64,000 nucleotides of DNA from Tateyamaria sp. ANG-S1 (GTDB taxonomy: Bacteria > Pseudomonadota > Alphaproteobacteria > Rhodobacterales > Rhodobacteraceae). A program made the translations under genes and the position numbers. Shown here one piece after another: positions 1-6,517 of this stretch (positions within the stretch are counted from its first letter, which is position 1; the number at the start of each line of letters is the position of its first letter). Location: contig NZ_JWLL01000010.1 in the NCBI RefSeq assembly GCF_000814025.1, positions 1 through 64,000 of the forward strand, in the 5' to 3' direction. The notes beneath the pieces are model-generated. The model saw only the letters and a list, made by a program, of their open reading frames with translations. It was not told the DNA's origin and made no database searches.

Positions 1-813
1 AACGGACTTGTCCCCGCGGGGACAACCCGAAAATCCGGCGGCGCAGGTGCGGGTCAAAAACGCACCTCCAACCGCCGCGGCCGCCCCTTGCCCGCGCGCC
101 CCGGACGGCTCGACGGCACGTCTCGCATCGACCTCATCTCAACCCTCCGCGCCGCCGCCCCCTGGCAGCCCCTGCGGCGCCAACAGCAACCCAACCGCAC
201 GAGCCTCCTCATCCGCCCCTCCGACATCCGACTCAAACGCTACGCGGAGCAATCCGACCGCCTGCTGATCTTCGCCGTAGACGCCTCCGGCTCCGCCGCC
301 ATGTCCCGCCTGAACGAAGCCAAAGGCGCCATCGAACTCCTCCTCGCCGACGCCTACGCCAGCCGCGATCACGTCGCCCTCATCGCCTTCCGCGGCAGCG
401 AAGCCGAAACCCTCTTGCCCCCCACCCGCTCGCTCGTGCAGACCAAACGCCGCCTTTCCGCCTTACCCGGCGGGGGCGGCACACCGCTCGCCTCGGGCCT
501 GCAACACGCCCTGCTCCTCGCCCAGCAAAGCGGCACTAAAGGGCTCACACCAACGATCATCCTGATCACCGACGGGCGTAGCAACATCGCCCTCGACGGC
601 AGCGCCAACCGCGCCCAAGCGGCTGAGGACGCCACCGCCATGGGCACCGCGATCCGGGCCTCCGGCACAGCCGCTTTGGTCATCGACATGTCTAACCGCC
701 CACAACGCGCGCTGCAGGATCTCAGCCGCGCTCTGAATGCCCCTTACGTCCCCTTGCCACGTGCCGATGCGCAGCGTCTCAGTGGCGCTGTGACGTCGGC
801 TCTGGATGGCTAA
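1..813 (+). CDS. bchD: Magnesium chelatase subunit D, 3' part (5' truncated by window)
   Basis: This is the C-terminal 270 residues of the D subunit of Mg-chelatase, which works with BchI and BchH to insert Mg2+ into protoporphyrin IX. The frame is open from base 1, so the start lies outside the window. The visible part has a basic, low-complexity linker followed by a von Willebrand A (integrin I) domain with a MIDAS motif (FAVDASGSAAMS) near window positions 271-306. The stop TAA is at 811-813 and bchO starts 3 nt later, so the two are probably co-transcribed. The linker holds one exact copy of the replicon palindrome (9-24), read in frame as V-P-A-G-T. The identity is firm; the missing AAA+ half cannot be checked. 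Confidence 0.95.
   Translation, partial: NGLVPAGTTRKSGGAGAGQKRTSNRRGRPLPARPGRLDGTSRIDLISTLRAAAPWQPLRRQQQPNRTSLLIRPSDIRLKRYAEQSDRLLIFAVDASGSAAMSRLNEAKGAIELLLADAYASRDHVALIAFRGSEAETLLPPTRSLVQTKRRLSALPGGGGTPLASGLQHALLLAQQSGTKGLTPTIILITDGRSNIALDGSANRAQAAEDATAMGTAIRASGTAALVIDMSNRPQRALQDLSRALNAPYVPLPRADAQRLSGAVTSALDG
9..24. repeat. Replicon palindrome copy 1, inside bchD
   Basis: Exact 16-bp palindrome TGTCCCCGCGGGGACA, extended to 18 bp by flanking T and A. It lies in the linker-coding part of bchD. Candidate ParB-binding (parS-like) site; the function is inferred from recurrence around parAB. Confidence 0.75.
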
Positions 814-816
814 AAC

Positions 817-1683
817 ATGGACTGGGCGCAGATCGACACCTGGCCAAACGCCCACCTGTCCCGGCGGGGACAAGGGCCGGTTCACCGCTGGCATATCCAG
901 GAAGCGGGACGAGGCGAAACCTTGCTGTTGCTCCATGGCGCAGGCGCCTCATCGCACAGCTACCGCGACGTGATCCCCCAACTTGCGAAAAACTTCCACG
1001 TGGTGGCCCTCGACCTCCCCGGCCACGGCTTCACCCAACTGGGCGCGCGGCATCGCTGTGGCTTGGACACCATGGCACAGGACATCGCCAAACTGTGCGT
1101 GCATGAAGGATGGAACCCCGCCGCGATCATCGGCCATTCGGCAGGCGGCGCGGTGTCGCTAAGACTCGCCGAAAACGATCTGTCCCCGCGGGGACAAGCA
1201 CCTGTCGTCATCGGAATCAACGCTGCTTTGGAACCGTTCAAGGGGCTCGCCGGGATGATGTTCCCAGCGATGGCGAAGGCTCTAGCCTCGGTGCCATTTA
1301 CTGCTGCGCTTTTCTCTGGCACGTCTTCAAAACCGGACCGGATCCGGGCGCTGATTAGCGCGTCGGGTTCCCAACTGGACACCGAGGGTCTGGACCTGTA
1401 CCGCCGTCTTGTAGCCGATCGAAACCACGTCGACGGCACGCTTTTAATGATGGCGCAATGGCAGTTGAACCCGCTGCTTAAGAGGCTGGGAGATCATCCG
1501 TCGCGGATGCACTTCATCATTGGGGACAGGGACAAGACGGTGCGCCCGGATGTGTCCGTCAAAGCTGCTGCGCTATTACACAGCGCGCAGGTGCATCAAC
1601 TGCCGGGTCTGGGGCATCTAGCGCATGAAGAGCAACCGGCAGAAACCGCCGCGCTGATCCGAGATATTCTGCAGAGAGAATAG
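817..1683 (+). CDS. bchO: Alpha/beta hydrolase BchO (Mg-chelatase accessory)
   Basis: This 288-residue alpha/beta hydrolase is the conserved third gene of bchIDO operons and is regarded as an accessory protein for the Mg-chelatase step; its substrate is not established. A nucleophile elbow G-H-S-A-G-G is present, as are an HGAGASS oxyanion-hole segment near residue 40 and a C-terminal GLGHLAHEE with the catalytic His. It starts 3 nt after the bchD stop. Two replicon palindromes lie inside the reading frame: a one-mismatch copy at 857-872 and an exact copy at 1181-1196, translated L-S-R/P-R-G-Q. The gene is the last photosynthesis gene before the partition genes, which point the other way. Confidence 0.93.
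   Translation: MDWAQIDTWPNAHLSRRGQGPVHRWHIQEAGRGETLLLLHGAGASSHSYRDVIPQLAKNFHVVALDLPGHGFTQLGARHRCGLDTMAQDIAKLCVHEGWNPAAIIGHSAGGAVSLRLAENDLSPRGQAPVVIGINAALEPFKGLAGMMFPAMAKALASVPFTAALFSGTSSKPDRIRALISASGSQLDTEGLDLYRRLVADRNHVDGTLLMMAQWQLNPLLKRLGDHPSRMHFIIGDRDKTVRPDVSVKAAALLHSAQVHQLPGLGHLAHEEQPAETAALIRDILQRE
857..872. repeat. Replicon palindrome, degenerate copy inside bchO
   Basis: Matches the 16-bp palindrome at 15 of 16 positions (G for C at position 7). It is within bchO codons about 14-19. Confidence 0.55.
1181..1196. repeat. Replicon palindrome copy 2, inside bchO
   Basis: Exact copy of TGTCCCCGCGGGGACA in the bchO reading frame. Confidence 0.75.
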
Positions 1684-1697
1684 TGTGAAAGATGGTT

Positions 1698-1713
1698 TGT
1701 CCCCGCGGGGACA
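1698..1713. repeat. Replicon palindrome copy 3, between bchO and parB
   Basis: Exact copy of the palindrome in the 39-bp gap between the convergent stops of bchO (1683) and parB (1723). It could also form a short stem in either transcript. Confidence 0.75.
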
Positions 1714-1722
1714 GACCAGAAT

Positions 1723-2772
1723 TCAGAGGTCGAGTTGGTCCAGCAAGGCACGCACGGCAGCTTCGAGCTTGCGCGGATCGACAGCGCCGAAGTCGCGGTT
1801 CATTTGAAGTTCGATCTTACCCTTCGAGCCGATGACCTTCGCCGCGCCGGACTTGCGATTGAGCTTGATGGTGGTCTTGGAGGACGTAGAGGGAGCGGCC
1901 TGTTCGCTGACAGGCTTGGGAGCGACGACCTTGTTCAGGACGGCAAGCTCGGCGACCGCATCGTTGGGCTTTTGGTGCTCAAGTAGGGCGCTCAGATGTT
2001 GGGCCGCGCGGGGTTGATCTTCGAGCGTCTTGACGAGCTTCAGGCCGAGGGCGCGAGGGATCGCTTCGGGGTATTGGAGCAGATGGCCCAGTTTGTCCAT
2101 TAAGAGACTGAAACTGCCTATGTAGTGACGCTTTTGCCGTCCAGCAGAGGCGAAGAGAACGGCGATGGCGTCATTCACTTCGAGGTCCATCTGGCGGGCG
2201 TAACTGGCGGCGAGTTGGCCCATTTCCGCAAAGGAGATGTCACGGCGGACCATGTTTTCGTCGACCATGCGGCGGTAGAGTTTTTCGAGAGCTTCACCCT
2301 TGGCGACCAGAACGGCGGGGATGGTCGCGTAGCGCTCGTCTCCGGTTTCCTTGAACAGGGACTTGTAGGCACTGAGGCGGCGGAAGCCTTGGATGAGTTC
2401 GTAGCCGTCGCCGGTGTCTTCGACCTGGATCGGGTTCGACAGGCCGAGGTCGCGGATCGAGGTCTTGAGTTCTTCGAGGTCCGGGTCGCGGGTGGTGCTG
2501 CGATCGCGGGTGAGTTTGCGCATGGCCACGTCCCCGAGGGGAACGCGGGCAACGATGGCACCATCCCTTTTTAGAGACACATATTCGTGCGCGAGCCGGT
2601 CGTTTTCGGCGCGGATTTCCGCCTCGGCAGACTGGCGTTCGGTGAGCGCGTCGGCGTTTTCCGAGATGGCGGCGGCCATAGGGCCTCGTCGCGTTTGCTC
2701 CTCGGCTGGGGCAGGGGCTTCGCTGGTTTCTTCGGGCTCGAAATTGATGTCGAATACGCGGCGCTTGCTCAT
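1723..2772 (-). CDS. parB: Plasmid partition protein ParB/RepB-like
   Basis: This 349-residue ParB-family protein is the predicted centromere-binding partner of the ParA encoded immediately upstream. Residues about 75-185 form the ParB/Srx N-terminal domain, with DLEELKTSIRDLGLSNPIQV and an ELIQGFRRLSAYK box. A helix-turn-helix region follows (RRDISFAEMGQLAASYA), then a low-complexity linker and a C-terminal dimerisation-like segment. Its ATG overlaps the parA stop by 4 nt (ATGA), so the two are translationally coupled. The likely targets are the 16-bp palindromes scattered over 1-4210. A degenerate palindrome (2529-2544) lies inside the gene. It belongs to the plasmid RepB/ParB type rather than the chromosomal ParB type. 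Confidence 0.9.
   Translation of the reverse strand: MSKRRVFDINFEPEETSEAPAPAEEQTRRGPMAAAISENADALTERQSAEAEIRAENDRLAHEYVSLKRDGAIVARVPLGDVAMRKLTRDRSTTRDPDLEELKTSIRDLGLSNPIQVEDTGDGYELIQGFRRLSAYKSLFKETGDERYATIPAVLVAKGEALEKLYRRMVDENMVRRDISFAEMGQLAASYARQMDLEVNDAIAVLFASAGRQKRHYIGSFSLLMDKLGHLLQYPEAIPRALGLKLVKTLEDQPRAAQHLSALLEHQKPNDAVAELAVLNKVVAPKPVSEQAAPSTSSKTTIKLNRKSGAAKVIGSKGKIELQMNRDFGAVDPRKLEAAVRALLDQLDL
2529..2544. repeat. Replicon palindrome, strongly degenerate copy inside parB
   Basis: The core GTCCCCGAGGGGAAC resembles the palindrome with several mismatches. It may be a decayed site or chance. Confidence 0.3.
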
Positions 2773-4073
2773 GCCTCATCCTCCAGTTTGTCCCAGGCCT
2801 CGCCCAGATTTGTTTTGAATTCTTCGTAAGCCCGGTCGAAGGACGCGCGGGCGCGGCGCCAGGTTTCACGGGTCATATCTCGGTAATCTATTTCGTAGAT
2901 GCTGCTGAGGAATCGCCCGGATTGTTCGACGGCCCGGGTCATTTCGATGGGGTGTTCGCACACGCGGTCGCCGAAGACTTTTTGGAAGGCGCCCTGCATG
3001 GCGCGGTGCAGGTCATTGCCCGGCTCGAACCGGGTGAGCAGGAAGCGGAGGTCGAGGAAGGACTTGGGAAGCGTCATTGTCCCCGCGGGGACAAGTCCGT
3101 TGAAGCGGCTGAGGTCTTCGAGCGCTTCGGAGAGTTGGCCGATGAAGGACGTGGTCGAGTCGTATTCCCAATAACCGGGGCCGGAGGGGATGTAGAGCAC
3201 GTCGGCGGCAAAGACGGCGTTCATGGACTGGTAGCCGATGGCGGGCGGGCAGTCGAAGAGGATCAGGTCGTAGGTGTCGGGCGCGATCTGGTCAAGGAAG
3301 CGCGAGACGGCGGCGAAGAAGGACCATTCGGGGTTGATGTGCCGGTATTGGGCCGAGGCGAATTCGACAAAGGCGGCATTGGCGCAGCTGGGCACGATGT
3401 CGATGGTGGGCCAGTTCGTGGGCTTGATGAAGTCGCTGGCGCGCAGGTCATTGAGGCCCATGTCGGTGATCGCGGCGGGCAGTTTGCGTTGGGGCAGGGC
3501 GGTGCCGGATTCAGCACCCCGCAGGGCGGAGTTCATACGGTCGGTTTCATGCCCTAGATCGCGGGCCATGATGCCCCAGACGGTGTATTCCTCGGCCACG
3601 TCGGAAAGGCCCATGGAGTGGCTGAGCGTGGCCTGCGGGTCGAAGTCGACGCAGAGGACGCGGTAGCCGTCGAGGGCGGCGGCGTGGGCGAAGTGGAGGG
3701 CGGTGGTGGATTTGCCTGCGCCCCCTTTGAAATTGGCGATGGCGGCGCGGATCGCGCGCTTGTTTGCCGGGCGGTAGGGCATCAGGGACTTGCGGTTCAC
3801 CTTGATGCGGCGGCGCAGCTCGTTGATCTCTTCGAGGGAGTACCAGCGTTGGCGGCCGTCTTCTTCGACCGTGCCCTGGGGCAGGGAAGGATCGGCGGCG
3901 AGGCGGCCGCGCAGGGTGCTTTGGTTGGCTTTGAAGATGAGTTCCGCCACCTCCCAGCTTGAGAAGCGACGGAGCGTCTTTTCGCTTTCGGGGGAGTAGG
4001 TTTGCTGGCGGATGAAGGCCTGCATCTTGAGGGATTGCGCCTGAAGCTGGGCGAGGTCTGTGTGCGTGAACAT
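2769..4073 (-). CDS. parA: Plasmid partition ATPase ParA/RepA-like
   Basis: This 434-residue ParA-type ATPase segregates the plasmid together with ParB. An N-terminal winged-helix/MerR-like region (SSWEVAELIFKANQSTLRGRL, then a WYSLEEINELRRR segment) precedes a deviant Walker A motif, FKGGAGKSTTALHFA, near residue 116. Walker A' (LCVDFDPQATLS) and a D-C-P-P motif (ILFDCPPAIGY) follow. I chose the ATG at 4071-4073. An upstream in-frame ATG at 4143-4145 would add 24 residues, but its codons run through two palindromes (4089-4104 and 4116-4131), which look more like an operator region than protein. One exact palindrome (3078-3093) lies in the gene. The replicase on the other side of the gap is divergent. 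Confidence 0.9.
   Translation of the reverse strand: MFTHTDLAQLQAQSLKMQAFIRQQTYSPESEKTLRRFSSWEVAELIFKANQSTLRGRLAADPSLPQGTVEEDGRQRWYSLEEINELRRRIKVNRKSLMPYRPANKRAIRAAIANFKGGAGKSTTALHFAHAAALDGYRVLCVDFDPQATLSHSMGLSDVAEEYTVWGIMARDLGHETDRMNSALRGAESGTALPQRKLPAAITDMGLNDLRASDFIKPTNWPTIDIVPSCANAAFVEFASAQYRHINPEWSFFAAVSRFLDQIAPDTYDLILFDCPPAIGYQSMNAVFAADVLYIPSGPGYWEYDSTTSFIGQLSEALEDLSRFNGLVPAGTMTLPKSFLDLRFLLTRFEPGNDLHRAMQGAFQKVFGDRVCEHPIEMTRAVEQSGRFLSSIYEIDYRDMTRETWRRARASFDRAYEEFKTNLGEAWDKLEDEA
3078..3093. repeat. Replicon palindrome copy 4, inside parA
   Basis: Exact TGTCCCCGCGGGGACA within parA, read as V-P-A-G-T on the minus strand. Confidence 0.75.
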
Positions 4074-4088
4074 GCGCTGCCTGTGGTT

Positions 4089-4104
4089 TGTCCCCGCGGG
4101 GACA
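4089..4104. repeat. Replicon palindrome copy 5, upstream of parA
   Basis: Exact copy just upstream of the preferred parA start; candidate operator or centromere unit. Confidence 0.78.
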
Positions 4105-4115
4105 GTTGGTGTTTT

Positions 4116-4131
4116 TGTCCCCGCGGGGACG
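4116..4131. repeat. Replicon palindrome copy 6, upstream of parA
   Basis: One-mismatch copy (last base G). Its centre lies 27 bp from copy 5, so the two form a closely spaced pair. Confidence 0.72.
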
Positions 4132-4193
4132 TTAATTCTGCTCATTTCCAGATTTACGCTGATTTTGCGGAAAAAGCAAAAGCGGATTAATGT

Positions 4194-4209
4194 TGTCCCC
4201 GCGGGGACA
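4194..4209. repeat. Replicon palindrome copy 7, in the parA-replicase gap
   Basis: Exact copy in the divergent intergenic region, preceded by an A/T-rich stretch (about 4158-4193). Confidence 0.78.
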
Positions 4210-4518
4210 GATCAGGGTCAGTGGGCGCGATCAGACGTGAATGGTTGTGATTCTGTGAACGCGGTGTGCGTTGAGGCATAGGCCCAGATTTAGGGGGACA
4301 GTTTTTCCGACACCCCCATCTATTGGGTGACAGAACTGCCGAAATAGGGGACACACAAGCTGTCCCCCAATACCATATCTACCTGCTTTTCTTTTGATTT
4401 GGGTTTGGGTCTGGCAGGTTATCCACATCTACCCTTGACAGAATCGCGGCTTGGGACGCAAATCGGGGGCAGAGACGAAAAAGCGGCCAGAACCGCACAA
4501 AACAACCGTCGGCAGGTG
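4210..4518. other. Candidate plasmid origin (oriV) and replicase promoter region
   Basis: No convincing gene lies between the palindrome at 4194-4209 and the replicase. The segment contains a perfect DnaA box (4419-4427), several GGGGGACA-like units (4293-4300, a related TTGGGTGACA at 4323-4332, AGGGGACA at 4346-4353) and the inverse TGTCCCCC at 4361-4368, resembling small iterons. A T-rich run follows at about 4386-4400. A TTGACA hexamer at 4435-4440 could be the -35 of the replicase promoter; no good -10 is seen. Origin function is inferred from these signals and from the position next to the initiator gene. Confidence 0.5.
4419..4427 (+). promoter_or_regulatory. DnaA box
   Basis: TTATCCACA, the strict DnaA-box consensus, 92 bp upstream of the replicase ATG. 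A single perfect box is compatible with a DnaA-assisted origin. Confidence 0.6.
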
Positions 4519-5244
4519 ATGTTCGGACTTCCGGACAGTTTCGAGAAAATGAGGGCAGGGATGCAAACGCTGAGGCCGGTGGGCCGGGGCGCGTCTGCGC
4601 GCAAATACGATATTTTGACAGCCTTGGGTGCGTTCGCTCTGGCGCAGGGCAAGCATGAGCAGCGGCGGGTGCTGCGCCTGATAACGCTGATCACAGCGCG
4701 CTACAATTGGGCGCGGGACGAGCTGGCCGTGGGGCAGCGCGAGATTGCGCGGCTGTGGTCGGTGGATGAACGGACTGTGAAGCGGGAGATGGCGCTGCTG
4801 CGGGCGCGGGGTTGGCTTGTGGTTAAGCGGCAGGGTGCGCGAGGGCGTGTGTCCGAGCATGGGTTGGACCTGGAACGGGTGCTAATCGATACGGAGGCGT
4901 ATTGGGCAGCTGTGGGGCCGGATTTCGAGTTGCGCATGGGGGCCAGTGAGGCGGAGGCGCCGAAGGTCGTGCCTTTGCCAGTGAAGGGGGCTGTTGTCGC
5001 GCCGGATGTGTCCGAGGGGACGGAGTGGGCTTTGGCTCAGGCGATTTTGCATGCTGAGGATGCGGGGATCTATGCGTCTTGGTTGGCTGGGCTGGAGCGC
5101 GTGGAGCGGGCAGGGGGGCGGTTGACGTTGAAGGCGCCGTCGCGGTTTCACGGGGCCTATGTGCAGACGCATCTGGAGCGGCGGGTGCTGGCGGCGTGCC
5201 GTGAGGTAGATGGGGATGTGACCGAGGTGCGGATTGTTGTGTGA
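4519..5244 (+). CDS. DnaA-like plasmid replicase (wHTH plus DnaA N-terminal-like domain)
   Basis: This 241-residue protein is the predicted replication initiator. The first half (about residues 25-120) looks like a winged helix: KYDILTALGAFALAQGKHEQ, then REIARLWSVDERTVKREMALL and a wing-like GWLVVKRQGARGR. The last ~70 residues resemble the N-terminal domain of DnaA (W..L.......G.L.L.AP..FH..YV), and there is no AAA+ ATPase. This layout matches the DnaA-like replicases of Rhodobacterales plasmids. I chose the ATG at 4519; an in-frame TTG at 4399 would run through the DnaA box and is unlikely. It is divergent from parAB, the usual arrangement for this replicon class. Confidence 0.82.
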   Translation: MFGLPDSFEKMRAGMQTLRPVGRGASARKYDILTALGAFALAQGKHEQRRVLRLITLITARYNWARDELAVGQREIARLWSVDERTVKREMALLRARGWLVVKRQGARGRVSEHGLDLERVLIDTEAYWAAVGPDFELRMGASEAEAPKVVPLPVKGAVVAPDVSEGTEWALAQAILHAEDAGIYASWLAGLERVERAGGRLTLKAPSRFHGAYVQTHLERRVLAACREVDGDVTEVRIVV

Positions 5245-5249
5245 GCGCC

Positions 5250-5277
5250 GGTGCGCAGTGAATGCGCACCCTACGGG
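5250..5277. repeat. 28-bp repeat, copy 1 (hairpin GGTGCGCA/TGCGCACC)
   Basis: An 8-bp stem GGTGCGCA with loop GTGAA and TGCGCACC, followed by CTACGGG. The same 28 bases recur in the same orientation at 6375-6402. The TAG stop codon of the YdcF-like gene (5271-5273, minus strand) lies within the repeat. Confidence 0.85.
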
Positions 5278-5906
5278 TCGGTGGGCAGGTGGTCGGTGAA
5301 ACCGGCCTCGACCAGCAGATCGAAGGCGTCCTGGACGGTGTGGGGCAGCGGCACGGCGATTTGAAAGCCGCGGGCGGCGTAGGTGGGCATGCGTGCGATG
5401 TCGGCGACCATTTCGCAGATGAGCGCGCGTGCGTCGTGATGCGTAAGGGGCTGGTCATCGAAAGAGGTGGCCGGGGCAGTGACCAGTGGTTTGATGCCCG
5501 ACCATTGACCGAGGGCCGTGGCCTGGCAGCGGCGTTGGGTCTGGGGTTTTGTGACAAGGATGACCTGTTTCGCGTCCGGCAGGCGGGCGGCGGAGAGGCG
5601 CATGTTTTCGCCGATATTGGTCGCGTGCGGCTCGAGCGTGATGGCGTTTGGGGGGACGCCGTTTTGGATGGCGTGGTCTTTGAACGCTTCGGCTTCGGTG
5701 GTCTGGAACATGTCGCGCGTCCAATTGCCTGACGCGCCGGTGAAGAGGATGCGGGGGGCGAGGCCCCGGTGGTAGAGGTCGGCGCAGTGGCTGGCCACGC
5801 GCAGGTCATAGGAGCCGAGGCCGACGATGGCGTCGGAGGGGCTGAGGTCATCGTAGACGCAGTGAAACTGCCAAAGCGTCAGGGCTGCGTCGCGTGTGTC
5901 GGTCAT
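5271..5906 (-). CDS. YdcF/SanA-like DUF218 family protein
   Basis: This 211-residue protein of the YdcF/ElyC/SanA superfamily (DUF218) is soluble, with no signal peptide or membrane segment. Seen motifs are IVGLGSYDLRVASHCADLY, a small-residue turn ILFTGASGN, and ITLEPHATNIGENMRLS, which matches the family E..A.NT.EN box. The biochemical role of the family is poorly defined. I chose the ATG at 5906 because a GGAGAG ribosome-binding site lies 7 nt upstream and the codon overlaps the stop of the VOC gene (ATGA). The two form a small operon bracketed by the 28-bp repeats. Confidence 0.8.
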   Translation of the reverse strand: MTDTRDAALTLWQFHCVYDDLSPSDAIVGLGSYDLRVASHCADLYHRGLAPRILFTGASGNWTRDMFQTTEAEAFKDHAIQNGVPPNAITLEPHATNIGENMRLSAARLPDAKQVILVTKPQTQRRCQATALGQWSGIKPLVTAPATSFDDQPLTHHDARALICEMVADIARMPTYAARGFQIAVPLPHTVQDAFDLLVEAGFTDHLPTDP

Positions 5907-6271
5907 TGTGGCTCTCCGATTTCGAGGATGTGCCTGTCGGGATCGAAGAGGCGAAAGACGCGCTGGCCCCAGGGTTCGCACCGGATGGGGTGGATCAGAT
6001 CGACCTGGGGTGCGATCCGGGTGAAGGCGGCGTCGAGGTCCACCTCTTCGAAGTAAAGCACGAGGTTTTCGCGTCCGTAGGGCGGTGCGCTGGTGTCGTC
6101 CGTGCCGAAGGTCGTTCGAAAGAGCGATGCGCCGTCGTGGAGCGCGAAGCCGCCGGTGAAGGTGACGAAATTGCCGTGGTCTTCGGTGATCGAGAGGCCC
6201 AGGATCGTGGTGTAGAATGCCTTGGACCGGTTGATGTCGGTCACGAAGGGGAGGGGGTTCACAAATCGCAT
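5903..6271 (-). CDS. VOC (glyoxalase/bleomycin-resistance) superfamily protein
   Basis: This 122-residue single-domain vicinal-oxygen-chelate protein has the beta-alpha-beta-beta-beta fold signature: FVTDINRSKAFYTTILGLSI near the N-terminus and FRLFDPDRHILEIGEP at the C-terminus. The terminal E is a typical metal ligand position. The substrate is unknown; relatives are lactoylglutathione lyases, dioxygenases and resistance proteins. Its stop overlaps the start of the YdcF-like gene by 4 nt. Confidence 0.82.
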   Translation of the reverse strand: MRFVNPLPFVTDINRSKAFYTTILGLSITEDHGNFVTFTGGFALHDGASLFRTTFGTDDTSAPPYGRENLVLYFEEVDLDAAFTRIAPQVDLIHPIRCEPWGQRVFRLFDPDRHILEIGEPQ

Positions 6272-6374
6272 GGGTTTAGGACATCACAGATTTTAGTCGA
6301 TGTCTTGGTGTGGGTGGCCCTCCGGTGGCGGTTTTAGAGCGGTTTGGTTGAGTGCCGGATTTTCGCTTGGGGTT

Positions 6375-6402
6375 GGTGCGCAGTGAATGCGCACCCTACG
6401 GG
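6375..6402. repeat. 28-bp repeat, copy 2
   Basis: Identical, in the same orientation, to 5250-5277. The two copies are 1125 bp apart and enclose exactly the VOC and YdcF-like genes. Confidence 0.85.
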
Positions 6403-6449
6403 CTTTGCCAAGATATGTTGGGCCGCGTTTGGATAGGCGCATGTCGGGT

Positions 6450-6505
6450 GGGGGCGCTGCCCCCGGCCTGCGGCCTCCCCCAAGGTATTTTCAGCCAGAA
6501 GAAAG
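6450..6505 (+). repeat. Dispersed GC-rich palindromic element, copy A
   Basis: A GGGGGCGCTGCCCCC-type palindrome, a second GGCCTGCGGCC stem, then a short tail with TATTTTCAGCCAGAAGAAAG. The architecture matches the elements at 21192-21247 (inverted, in bchB) and 22586-22630. It lies directly downstream of the opgG stop. Confidence 0.6.
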
Positions 6506-6517
6506 AGGGGAGGGGCG

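Noticed and set aside
9-4209. Repeated palindromes as a CRISPR array
   Set aside because: Units are only 16 bp, perfectly palindromic, irregularly spaced and inside genes; there are no spacers or cas genes.
1723-5244. repABC replicon
   Set aside because: The initiator is not RepC: it is divergent from parAB, is only about 241 residues and ends in a DnaA N-terminal-like domain, which fits the DnaA-like plasmid type.
4823-5851. 342-codon minus-strand frame rich in Pro, Ser and Thr
   Set aside because: It runs antisense through the replicase and out of frame through the YdcF-like gene and has no family features.
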